Assembly: GCF_006874645.1 (NCBI RefSeq)
Contig: NZ_CP030082.1
Location: 2,480,001 to 2,544,000 of the forward strand
Direction of reading: 5' to 3'
DNA: 64,000 nucleotides
Source of the DNA: Bdellovibrio sp. ZAP7
GTDB taxonomy: Bacteria > Bdellovibrionota > Bdellovibrionia > Bdellovibrionales > Bdellovibrionaceae
Shown: positions 1 through 8,799 of the stretch, piece by piece
How the letters are laid out: each line of letters starts with the position of its first letter
Numbering within the stretch: the first letter of the stretch is position 1
Notes under the pieces: generated by a model
What the model saw: only the letters and a program-made list of their open reading frames with translations
Told to the model about the DNA's origin: nothing
Databases searched by the model: none
Translations under genes and position numbers: made by a program

Positions 1-1966
1 TGACTCCACGGGCTTTGATCGCCACCAAGAAGGCCATAGCAAAGCTTACCGTCACGTTAAAGAAACCAATACAAAGAACACCGATCACCGCACGCCAGAA
101 AATCCAAGTCTTTAAAAAGGACGCACCCATGACCGGCAGGGCCGCCCCCATGGTCCCCGACGAAAGAGTCACATGGCGCACATCCAATGGAATCCCGATA
201 AAGCGCATGATCTCTGGAGTAAAGCCCAAGAGAATACCCAAGGACGCATTTCCCAAAAGACCGGAAATGTTTTTCTCAAAGAATGAAGCAATTCTTCTCG
301 CTCCGACTCGTCCAAATATAGTTGTCAGTGTAGGACTGCGCGCCAAAGTTGTGCGTAATGAATTCAGGGCAAACCAGTTGTCCCCCCATCCAGCAAATAA
401 ACTTGAGAACCACAAGAGTATACCGGTGAATGCAGCATAGAATATCGCAGGCCCAAAAATGTCGACCGAAGTGAAGGCTTTAATCGCCGTTGCATCTGAC
501 ATAATATGACGCCCAGAAACCAGAAAAAAAATCGTATCAATAACGAGTGTTGTTGGAACCACCATCAAGATGTTTCCACCCACTGCTGCCACTTGCGAGC
601 GGATAATATGCGCAATCTGATCCACCATGCGCTCCATGCCCTCTTCAGTATCTACGTCGCGCATTTGCTCTGCAAGTGCTGGCGCTGTCATTGCAGGCTG
701 CTTAGTTCCTAAAGTAAAACCCGCAAGATGGATCACGATGAAACTGATCGCATAGTTTGTCGATGCCAGAACACCGATCATAAATTCAGAAGGACCCAAT
801 GCCAGAATTCCTGTCTTAATATAGACAGTGAATGCAGTGACAAAACCGCCACCCGCGGCAGCTTGGACCATGCGACGGTATTCTTCTTTGGTGCGAGTAA
901 TATAGTGCTCGCCGGTTTCTGCTGCACGCTCGACCATTTTCTTAGCGAGCAAATTGATGTTTTGTGAAAGGAGTGCACCCACACTTTGCAAATCATGATT
1001 TTCTTCAATTAGATTTGCTAGAAATGACGTCACCTTTTTTGCATCTGGAACATCTGTGATAAGAATGTCCACCAGACTGTCCATGCGCTGCAGATAAATT
1101 CTTAAGCGAGTCATCTGGAAAACCAGATTCACGCTGACACCGTACTCGTCCAAGTGACGATACACTTGCGTCAGTTCCCGACGACACTCCCAAACCAACA
1201 AGCGTAAGCGCGACGCCTTTTCATAGAACAGCTCCGGCTTACCGGATTGATGAGCCGATAGGAAGTCTTCCAGAACGCGCACCAAATTAAAGAAAGCAGA
1301 GTCACGGAAGTTGGGTTTATCCAGGCGATGACGAATCCCTGGTGAAAGACCGATGGCGCGAACTTGAATGCCCAGATAAATCAAAGCATCTTCCATGTCG
1401 CGATCCAGACGATTCCAATCTGATTCGAGCGGTGAAACGTCGTAGTTAAAAAGCTCCACTAATTTATCGAATAAAACGTGATCAATCGAAGCGATCCACA
1501 TCGGATCCTTGGCACTTGGGAACAACTCCCAAAACAGATAACCCAGTTCGTGATCCAACGGAGGACTCGGCAGGATTTTCATCATCATGCGATCAAAGAA
1601 CTCCCCGATCACCCCTACTTCATGTGGGAGACCCGTCTCTGTATAGAGCTCAAGACCGCTGACGTTCTTAATCACCGAACGCAAGATCACAGCCACATCG
1701 CGCTTCCAGCCGGGATTGCGATCTAACACCATCAATACATAACGAAGACGTGCAATGGGAACATGCCCAGAAGAGTTATCCAACCCCTCCACCGCAGTAC
1801 CTTCATAGCGCACCCAACGTAATAAATTCACCAACCAATGAAGCTGGTCTTCTAGATTCTTTTGATCTGAAGCAAAGCTTAACAGGGCATCCAAATCACT
1901 GTGCACGTTACTGCGTTGGCGATGAAGTTTAAATCGGTGAAAGTACTTGCGAAGTTGATCAAACAT
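1..1966 (-). CDS. Gcr/COG4389 'site-specific recombinase' family membrane protein (3' end cut by window edge)
   Basis: The minus strand is open from an ATG at 1966 to the left edge (655 codons), so the C-terminus is missing. The first ~420 residues are soluble and helical (starts MFDQLRKYFHRFK). The rest is hydrophobic, with several membrane segments and the family signature around AAGGGFVTAFTVYIK and TKQPAMTAPALAEQM. From family knowledge these are the COG4389/PF10136 proteins named after neisserial Gcr. The recombinase label is old, and the multi-pass membrane architecture does not resemble a tyrosine or serine recombinase. Family members are roughly 650-700 residues, so little is lost. It is divergent from the redoxin operon at 2076. 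Family assignment is good; function is open. Confidence 0.75.
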   Translation of the reverse strand, partial: MFDQLRKYFHRFKLHRQRSNVHSDLDALLSFASDQKNLEDQLHWLVNLLRWVRYEGTAVEGLDNSSGHVPIARLRYVLMVLDRNPGWKRDVAVILRSVIKNVSGLELYTETGLPHEVGVIGEFFDRMMMKILPSPPLDHELGYLFWELFPSAKDPMWIASIDHVLFDKLVELFNYDVSPLESDWNRLDRDMEDALIYLGIQVRAIGLSPGIRHRLDKPNFRDSAFFNLVRVLEDFLSAHQSGKPELFYEKASRLRLLVWECRRELTQVYRHLDEYGVSVNLVFQMTRLRIYLQRMDSLVDILITDVPDAKKVTSFLANLIEENHDLQSVGALLSQNINLLAKKMVERAAETGEHYITRTKEEYRRMVQAAAGGGFVTAFTVYIKTGILALGPSEFMIGVLASTNYAISFIVIHLAGFTLGTKQPAMTAPALAEQMRDVDTEEGMERMVDQIAHIIRSQVAAVGGNILMVVPTTLVIDTIFFLVSGRHIMSDATAIKAFTSVDIFGPAIFYAAFTGILLWFSSLFAGWGDNWFALNSLRTTLARSPTLTTIFGRVGARRIASFFEKNISGLLGNASLGILLGFTPEIMRFIGIPLDVRHVTLSSGTMGAALPVMGASFLKTWIFWRAVIGVLCIGFFNVTVSFAMAFLVAIKARGV

Positions 1967-2075
1967 GGGGAAATTTTGCCCGAACACATCCCTTCCTGCA
2001 AGCAAGGCGCGTCAAAAACTTAGGTGCAACAATTTGCCATCTTGCCTCTAAGACCCTCTGTGTTAGAACCACCCC

Positions 2076-2630
2076 ATGAAACGATTCATTCTTCTTATAT
2101 CATTCTTGGGGTCAGTAAATACTTGGGCCGCCAAACAAGTCTCTTCGATCGATGGAACGAATGTGTTGAATGACAAATTCGTCCATCTAGAAACGAAGGC
2201 TGCAGCAAAAGGCACTGTCGTTATTTTCATGTCAGCAAAATGCCCTTGTTCTGCCAGCCACGAAAGCTTGCTAAAAGATATGTCTGCTGAATTTAAAGAT
2301 TTCAATTTCGTCGCGGTTCACTCCAATTCTGACGAACAATCGGCGATGACCAAAGAACATTTCGAAAAAGCAGCTTTGCCATTTCCCGTCATTCAAGATT
2401 CCAAGTCACGGTTAGCGAACGACTTCGGTGCTTTGAAAACTCCCCATGCCTTTGTCGTAAATCCGGCGGGAGAAATTGTGTATCAAGGCGGCGTGACCGA
2501 CAGTCACGTGGGTCCTTCGGCGAAAAAACAATTCTTAAAAGATGCACTGGAAGATATTCAAGCTGGCAAAACCGTGCGCATGAAAGAAGGCCGAGCTTTA
2601 GGTTGCTTCATTCAACGCGAGGACAGCTAG
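2076..2630 (+). CDS. Exported thioredoxin-fold redoxin (AhpC/TSA-like)
   Basis: 184 residues with a signal peptide (MKRFILLISFLGSVNTWAA). The thioredoxin-like body has the active-site region VVIFMSAKCPCSASHESL near residues 49-66, a later cis-Pro type segment (LKTPHAFVVNP) and a C-terminal Cys (GRALGCFIQ). Members of this family act in the periplasm as thiol oxidoreductases or peroxidases, often beside metal-handling genes. The stop codon is followed immediately by the ATG of the next gene, so it heads a three-gene operon (2076-3970). The CPC motif at the active site is unlike classical CxxC thioredoxins; a metal-chaperone-like role is possible but only inferred. Confidence 0.72.
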   Translation: MKRFILLISFLGSVNTWAAKQVSSIDGTNVLNDKFVHLETKAAAKGTVVIFMSAKCPCSASHESLLKDMSAEFKDFNFVAVHSNSDEQSAMTKEHFEKAALPFPVIQDSKSRLANDFGALKTPHAFVVNPAGEIVYQGGVTDSHVGPSAKKQFLKDALEDIQAGKTVRMKEGRALGCFIQREDS

Positions 2631-3074
2631 ATGAAAAAACTTTTGCTGGGATTGTTATTTCTGACTGCCTGTGCCCGTCCTGACTATATCAATCCGGCGG
2701 CAAAAAATAATGCCCAGTCACCACCAGCTGCGGAGTGCACCTTAAAACTTGCACAATCCCAGCTGTGTGCTTCTATTCAGTGGGTGTCGGGACCTCAATC
2801 TCCTGACGAGTCAGAATTCATTTTAAAATTCTGGAATGAATCCACTGCCACGATAAATGGTCCTTATACAGACCCGACAACGGCTTTAAGTGTGATTTTG
2901 TGGATGCCTTCGATGGGGCATGGTTCCTCACCTGTAAAGATCGATAAAATTGAAACCGGCGTGTACCGTGTTCATCGCGTGTTCTTTATTATGCCTGGTG
3001 ACTGGGAAGTTCGTATCTTCTTAAAAGATGGCGCGACGACGGTTGATCATGTGATTGAAAGTCTTCAGCTGTGA
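2631..3074 (+). CDS. Lipoprotein with YtkA/FixH-like domain
   Basis: 147 residues. The N-terminus MKKLLLGLLFLTACARPD is a lipoprotein signal with a LTAC lipobox. The C-terminal half (LWMPSMGHGSSPVKI, then VYRVHRVFFIMPGDWEVRI) resembles the YtkA/FixH Ig-like fold, in which a His/Met-containing strand precedes a G-x-W-E-V strand. The Met and His residues suggest metal binding, possibly copper, but this is inference. It begins directly after the stop of the redoxin gene and overlaps the next gene by 4 bases, so it is co-transcribed. The cbb3 operon in this window lacks a ccoH/fixH, but this secreted lipoprotein is not an obvious replacement. Confidence 0.62.
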   Translation: MKKLLLGLLFLTACARPDYINPAAKNNAQSPPAAECTLKLAQSQLCASIQWVSGPQSPDESEFILKFWNESTATINGPYTDPTTALSVILWMPSMGHGSSPVKIDKIETGVYRVHRVFFIMPGDWEVRIFLKDGATTVDHVIESLQL

Positions 3075-3970
3075 AGCATTTCATCCTGGCTTTCTTATTC
3101 CTTGCTTTAAGTTCGCGAGCATTCGCTGCCAGCTGTTGCGGTGGCGGTTTTGCATTTCCGGCTTTAATTATGGGTGACGATAAAGCCCAGATCACAAGTT
3201 CTTTAAGTTACGGCCAAGTAACTGATGAGGTTTTACCCAATCAGAAATGGATCAAGCGCGGTGATGACAACCACAGCCAGACATTTAAAATTGAAGCAGC
3301 CACGCTACTGACTGACTCCCTTCAAAGCGGTATTTCTATTCCCGTCGTCAGCCGCCAAGTTGCGAATGAAGATAGCACAGGAATGGGCGATATCTCTTTG
3401 AACCTGGGTCATGAAACTTTCCCGGAGCTTAGCTACTCTCGCTGAAAACCCAAAGGCATCACGTTCTTACAAGTCACTCTGCCGACATCCCCTTCCGTGT
3501 ATGATGCTACCAATGTCTTAGCTGCAGATTCCCGCGGTCGTGGATTTTTCACCGTTGGCGGAGGGGTAGCTTTTATCAAAACCATGGGCACATGGGATCT
3601 AAATTCCAGCGTGGAGCTGCATAAGTCCTTTGCCCGTGATTTTACCAGCGAATCTTCTGGTGGTACGATCACGGCCAATCCTGATTTGGGTCACAGCTGG
3701 ACTGTGGGTGGTGGTTGGAATAAAGGCGACTTCAGAGTCGGCACAAGCTTTACCGGTATGTATGAAGATGCGGTTGCGATTTCAGGCGCGCAGACATCGT
3801 CAGGTGCTGTTCAAAAAAATGTCACGTGGTCTGCGATGGTAAATTATATGATGGGTCTTGAGAATGCTTGGACGTTTTCTTACGCCGACCAAACTTTGTT
3901 CGGCACGCCCGAAAACTCAAGCCTTTCCAAAACTGTGACATTGAGTTTCCAGACGCGCTGGCAGCGTTAA
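3071..3970 (+). pseudogene. Outer-membrane-type protein interrupted by an in-frame TGA
   Basis: The reading frame starts with GTG at 3071 (overlapping the previous stop) and runs to TAA at 3970, broken only by TGA at 3443-3445. The first part (124 residues) has a signal peptide followed by SCCGGGFAFPALIMGDD. The second part continues in the same frame with Gly/aromatic beta-strand sequence (FFTVGGGVAFIKTMGTWDL) and ends SLSKTVTLSFQTRWQR. The stop falls in SYSR*KPKG, where a Trp (TGG) would read naturally. Without the stop the product would be a ~299-residue beta-barrel-like exported protein. A nonsense mutation, a sequencing error or readthrough are the alternatives; no frame change is involved. 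It is third in the redoxin/lipoprotein operon and converges 2 bases from the RND gene. Confidence 0.65.
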
Positions 3971-3972
3971 TT

Positions 3973-6900
3973 TCAATGATCGCGATCGCGGTCCCGATCC
4001 GGATGCTGACTTAACATTGAGCGATTGGCTTTACGTTTCTCTTCGCGAATCATACGGCGTTCTTCCCTTTCACGATCCCGGCGGTCTTTATTTGCTTCTG
4101 ACATAGAGCGGACTTCTGCCACATGAGGCATTCCTCGATCAAAATCACCTTCGATATCTTCAGCGCGTGGCGGTCGCGATGGCACTGTTGGTGACGGATG
4201 CACATCTTCGGCGTGGGCGTTTTGATCCGGCGAAAGTACTTTCGAGGGTTTCTTTTCGGTTTTGGGTTGGTACTTTCTTTTTAGAAAGTCAAAAAAGCCT
4301 CGTTTCGGTTTTTCATGATTAGTCTGTGACATAGCGGGCTCCTTTCGCGGTTCATTCTGATCATTATCTTCTGAAAATTCCGGCATGGTTTGATCTTGCT
4401 TAAAGTAATCTTGCGACGCGGTCGTTGCCTCCTGATCTGCAGGCTGTGGACCTTCACCATTATTTAAGACTGGTACACCATCGGCATTGATGGAAGTCGC
4501 ATCTCCGACTTTTAGGAATGCTTCACGCACATCTTTTTGTCTGGCGTCACGCTTGCGGAATCGATCTGATAGCGAATAAACGACAGGAACCACATACAAA
4601 GTCAGTAACGTTGAAACCAAAACCCCGCCGATCAACGTGATCGCCATGGGTTTAAATGTTTCAGAACCCGCCCCTTGTGCGAGGGCCGATGGCAAGGCCG
4701 CAGTGATCGTCGCCACACTGGTCATAATGATCGGACGTAAACGCACCGGGCAGGCTTCCTTCAACGCCGCATCTGCAGTGACGTCAGTTCCTCCCGCGCG
4801 ATCACGAACGGCATTGGTAAAGTCGATCAAAAGAATCGAGTTCTTTTTCACAATCCCCATCAACAGCAAAATACCAATCATCGAATACATGTTGATGCTT
4901 TGCCCAGTGAGATTGAGGGCAAAGAAAGCGCCGGAAAAGCTAAACGGCAAAGCCATCAAGATCGTCAGCGGATCCAAGAACGAATTGAACTGACTGGCTA
5001 AAACCATGTAGGCGACGATCACGCCCAATGCCAACGCAAATATCAAACTATTAAATGACTCACTGAAAGATTTTGCGGCTCCAGATTGATCGATATGATA
5101 ACCCTCGGGAAGCTCCTTACTTTTATTAAATATAAACTCCAACGCTTTTTGTTGTGAAACTCCCGGAGCTAAATTCGCATACATCGTAATCGCGCGTTGA
5201 CGATTCACCCGAGTCACCTGCTGCAGACTAGCCCGTTGCTCAACCTCGGCCACCTGAGTGATGGGAATCAGGTTGTTACGATCATTGGCAATTAATAATT
5301 TACTAAATTCATCGCGAGGATCGGGAGTTTTCTTTAACTGCACATAAACGTCGTAGCGATGCCCGTCTTTGGTGTACTGACCATTCTTAACCCCACCAAT
5401 CATCGCCTGCACGGTGATCCCGATATCTTCAGCACTGACCCCACGGCGAGCGGCCTTATCCCGCGCCGGAGTCACTTGAATTTCCGGCATACCCGCAAGG
5501 TAATCAGAATCGACGTCGACCATCAGTTTTGAATTACGCATGTCTTCTTTAAATTTATTATTCAACTCTTCAAGCTTGGCCCAATCCGGACCTTGCAAGA
5601 TAAATTCTATCGGATAACCTTTCCCTGTCGAAAATCCCCGACTGGAGGGATCCATCATAAAGACCATCACGCCTTGAATATTTTTAGTAAGCTCACTGCG
5701 CGCATAGGACATGAATTCTTGTTGCGAGCGTTCTTTAACCTGACCAGGTGCTATGCCCCGATTACCTTTGTCTTTTAAGGTGATGAACATCATCCCCGTA
5801 TTGGCGTCACTGCCCCCACCTGACCCCAAGCCCCCGACGCTCGCATAAACATGAGCAACTTCTTGCTGAGAGCGCATCCATTTCTCAATCTCTTTTGCTT
5901 TTTGATCCGAGGTCGCCAGCGAAGTTCCAATGGGTAAAAATAAACGCATGATGAAAAGACTTTGATCCATGGTCGGTGTCATTTCTTTATTCAAGGATTT
6001 AACTGAAACGAAAGAAACCGCCACGAACACGATTGAAACTGCCAGAACCGACCAACGATGCGCCAGGGTCCAATTTAAAGACTTCCCATAAAACTCTTTC
6101 CACTTGGCCATAAACCATTCAAAGGACTTCCCGATGCGTGTTGTACGCTCGCCAGTGTGAACAAACGAAGAGCAACGCATCGGCGTGATGGTCAATGATT
6201 CAAGAAGCGACAACATCACGGCCAGTGAAATTGTGATCCCATATTGCAAAAAGAATTTTCCGATCACACCTTTCATGAAGGCCACGGGTAAAAAAATCGC
6301 AATGATCGCGATACTGGCCGCCAATGCCGCAAAGGTGATTTCCCGCGCGCCAACGATGGCAGATTCAATCGGCCTCAGTCCCCGCTCGTTATACCGGAAT
6401 ATATTTTCAAGAACCATGATGGCATCATCAACAACGATACCAATGGCGAGAGTCAATCCAAGCAAAGTGAACGTATTTAAAGTAAAACCAAAGAAATATA
6501 GACCAATGAAGGCGCCCATAATGGAGGTCGGAATCGCCAGCAACACATTCAAGGTCGCAGTGAAACTTCCCAAGAACACCCAGCACACGATGGACGTCAA
6601 AATTACTGCCAAGATCAAATGCTTGATCATTTCATGAATACTTTGTTCGATATAGCGAGAGGAGTCGAAATTGATGGCCAGACGCATGCCTTCAGGCAGA
6701 TCTTTTTGGATCTCTTTCATTTGCTCTTTGACGGCATTAGCGACCGCCACGGCATTTGACCCCAGTTGTTTTTTTATTCCCAGCCCCAAAGCCATCACAC
6801 CATCAAAGCGCGAGATACGATACATTTCCGCAAGGGACTCTTTGGCGAACCCAACATCTTTCAAACGAATTGTATTAAAGGGATCCTGGATCACCATACC

Positions 6901-7647
6901 CGCACGCTTATTGATGATCATGTTATCAAACCCTTTGGCGTCCTTAAACTCCCCGAGGGTTCTGACGTTAAAGGCATTTTTGGGATTCTGAATAAATCCA
7001 CCAGGGACTTCTGTATGCTGACTGGTGATCGATGCCATTACGTCGTTGACAGCGATATTGTGTTTACGAAGTTTATCTGCATCCACCCATACCCGCATGG
7101 CAGGATCAGTATAACCCCCAAGGATGATATCCCCCACCCCTGACACCATGGTAAAGCGGTCTTTCAGATAATCCTTGGCATAGGTCATTAAAAAATACGG
7201 ATCATTTTTTTCATACACCAAAGCCAGCCACAAAATCGGCTGATCATCGGGATTGGTCTTGGTTATGCTGGGCGGATCCACAGCCGGTGGTAACAGACGC
7301 TGGGCTTGCGCAACCTTGGTTTGCACCTCTTGCAAGGCCACATCAATATTGCGGTCCAGTTCAAATTCGATGGTGATATTGGCAATACCGGTTTTACTGA
7401 CGGAGCTGATGCGCTCCACTCCCTGCACGGAGGACAGCGCGTCCTCGATCGGATCGACGACGGAGGTTTCCATAATTTCTGGTGCGGCTCCCAAAAGAGT
7501 AATGGAAACATTCACGACTGGAAAGTCGACGTCAGGAAGCTGACTCACACCCAAACGCATAAATGAGATAAAGCCGAAAATGATGAATGCAGCAAACAGC
7601 ATCCACGAGAACACAGCATTGCGAATGGAGACGTCAGAAATACGCAT
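3973..7647 (-). CDS. RND (HAE1/AcrB-family) efflux pump inner-membrane protein with charged C-terminal tail
   Basis: 1224 residues. It opens with the RND first helix (MRISDVSIRNAVFSWMLFAA) and PxVDFPVVNVS. TM4 carries the proton-relay Asp pair in GIVVDDAIMVLENIF near residue 405, and TM10-12 include GIVKKNSILLIDF. The pump body ends near residue 1030 (YVVPVVYSLSDRFRKRD). Roughly 190 further residues are hydrophilic, rich in Glu/Lys/Arg/Pro, ending in Asp-Arg repeats; typical family members stop near 1020-1060. RND pumps export drugs, dyes, lipids or metals with a periplasmic adaptor and TolC-like channel, but neither partner is adjacent. The substrate cannot be read from sequence. Confidence 0.93.
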   Translation of the reverse strand: MRISDVSIRNAVFSWMLFAAFIIFGFISFMRLGVSQLPDVDFPVVNVSITLLGAAPEIMETSVVDPIEDALSSVQGVERISSVSKTGIANITIEFELDRNIDVALQEVQTKVAQAQRLLPPAVDPPSITKTNPDDQPILWLALVYEKNDPYFLMTYAKDYLKDRFTMVSGVGDIILGGYTDPAMRVWVDADKLRKHNIAVNDVMASITSQHTEVPGGFIQNPKNAFNVRTLGEFKDAKGFDNMIINKRAGMVIQDPFNTIRLKDVGFAKESLAEMYRISRFDGVMALGLGIKKQLGSNAVAVANAVKEQMKEIQKDLPEGMRLAINFDSSRYIEQSIHEMIKHLILAVILTSIVCWVFLGSFTATLNVLLAIPTSIMGAFIGLYFFGFTLNTFTLLGLTLAIGIVVDDAIMVLENIFRYNERGLRPIESAIVGAREITFAALAASIAIIAIFLPVAFMKGVIGKFFLQYGITISLAVMLSLLESLTITPMRCSSFVHTGERTTRIGKSFEWFMAKWKEFYGKSLNWTLAHRWSVLAVSIVFVAVSFVSVKSLNKEMTPTMDQSLFIMRLFLPIGTSLATSDQKAKEIEKWMRSQQEVAHVYASVGGLGSGGGSDANTGMMFITLKDKGNRGIAPGQVKERSQQEFMSYARSELTKNIQGVMVFMMDPSSRGFSTGKGYPIEFILQGPDWAKLEELNNKFKEDMRNSKLMVDVDSDYLAGMPEIQVTPARDKAARRGVSAEDIGITVQAMIGGVKNGQYTKDGHRYDVYVQLKKTPDPRDEFSKLLIANDRNNLIPITQVAEVEQRASLQQVTRVNRQRAITMYANLAPGVSQQKALEFIFNKSKELPEGYHIDQSGAAKSFSESFNSLIFALALGVIVAYMVLASQFNSFLDPLTILMALPFSFSGAFFALNLTGQSINMYSMIGILLLMGIVKKNSILLIDFTNAVRDRAGGTDVTADAALKEACPVRLRPIIMTSVATITAALPSALAQGAGSETFKPMAITLIGGVLVSTLLTLYVVPVVYSLSDRFRKRDARQKDVREAFLKVGDATSINADGVPVLNNGEGPQPADQEATTASQDYFKQDQTMPEFSEDNDQNEPRKEPAMSQTNHEKPKRGFFDFLKRKYQPKTEKKPSKVLSPDQNAHAEDVHPSPTVPSRPPRAEDIEGDFDRGMPHVAEVRSMSEANKDRRDREREERRMIREEKRKANRSMLSQHPDRDRDRDH

Positions 7648-7743
7648 GATCGACCTCCCCTCGATTGTAGAGGCAAATCCCAGCGCGCGGAATTTGTGGA
7701 GGCAATCATGACAAAGGACAACTTATTATTTGCGTAAGAGCAT

Positions 7744-7775
7744 AAAAAAAGGAGATCCAGTGGATCTCCTTTTTA
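7744..7775 (-). terminator. Intrinsic terminator after the S1 protease gene
   Basis: An 8-bp perfect stem, GGAGATCC (7751-7758) with GGATCTCC (7762-7769), is flanked by a run of seven A on the left and five T on the right. Read on the minus strand it ends the trypsin-like gene, with the seven-T run as release tract; it could work weakly both ways. Confidence 0.85.
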
Positions 7776-7803
7776 GTCTTAAACAAATTCTATGATCGAA
7801 TAA

Positions 7804-8613
7804 TTATTTAGATTTAAGATCTGCCATGTTGTCAGCAATCCATTTCGCGTAGATGTCTGCACGAGTGTAGATAGACATCAAGAAGCAGTCAGGAGTAAGA
7901 CGCGTTGGCAAAGCGTCGGAACGGCTCGCAACACCCCATACTTGCAACTCACCATCAACCTCTAGGTAAGCGGGGCCACCCGAGTCACCAGAGCAAACGC
8001 CACGGTTGATAGTTTGCGCCAAAGATGTTTCAGTCGCTGTCATATTTGGATCTGCAATTTTAAGCGTTGTCGTTCTAAGAACGCCCGCGCCTGATTTAAT
8101 AACCCATGAACGATTCAAGCCGTAACCCGCCACGATTGTTGTTGTGCCTTCACGAAGAGCGCCTGAGTTTTTAAGGATTTTTGCAGGACCGTAAGAAGCT
8201 GGAAGGTTGCCTACGAAACGCACAAGAGCGATGTCAGCTGTGTTTTCTTTACGGGATGTGCTGTAGTCTTTGTTCACAATCGCAGCATCCACGACACGAA
8301 CTTGTTCTTTTTTGGCTTTTTCAACTTCATTGGTAAAGAACACCATCATCTTTTTAGGATTTGGTCCCACGCAGTGGGCCGCAGTTAAAACGATGTTTTC
8401 AGAAATCAAAGTGCCTGAGCACAAAGCGCCCACTTTCGAGTCATAAAGAGCTACTGTAGAGCGGATGATACGAGAACCTGGCAATACTTTATCGCCACCG
8501 ATAATTTGCCCCTCATTTTGAGCCGTCATTGTCCCGTTTTGATTGCCTGGAGAACATGCTGTCAATGCTGTGGCTGCCAACAAACCTGATACTAGTACTT
8601 TAAAAGATTTCAT
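7804..8613 (-). CDS. Trypsin-like serine protease (S1), probable lipoprotein
   Basis: 269 residues. The N-terminus MKSFKVLVSGLLAATALTAC is a lipoprotein signal with LTAC lipobox. The mature part begins near IIGGDKVLPGSRIIRSTVAL, the usual S1 activation-site motif. The catalytic triad is visible: His in VLTAAHCVG, Asp in NTADIALVRF, Ser in GVCSGDSGGPAYL. Bdellovibrio-type genomes carry many such exported proteases, thought to digest prey proteins; that role is inferred here. It is monocistronic, with a terminator downstream and a 186-base gap to the divergent antiporter gene. Confidence 0.92.
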   Translation of the reverse strand: MKSFKVLVSGLLAATALTACSPGNQNGTMTAQNEGQIIGGDKVLPGSRIIRSTVALYDSKVGALCSGTLISENIVLTAAHCVGPNPKKMMVFFTNEVEKAKKEQVRVVDAAIVNKDYSTSRKENTADIALVRFVGNLPASYGPAKILKNSGALREGTTTIVAGYGLNRSWVIKSGAGVLRTTTLKIADPNMTATETSLAQTINRGVCSGDSGGPAYLEVDGELQVWGVASRSDALPTRLTPDCFLMSIYTRADIYAKWIADNMADLKSK

Positions 8614-8799
8614 TCGAAAAACTCCTGATTAAGATACGATTTCGAGAAGGGTTCTACACCCCTTCTTGTGAAACCCAAAATGAAATTTTCCTAATCGGGA
8701 CACTCTTTAAATCGGGACAGTCGCTGACTATGAACTCAGACGCGCACCTTGTACTTTTTTTAACTTGGCGACCTAAGGAGCAATTGTTACGCTCTCTTC

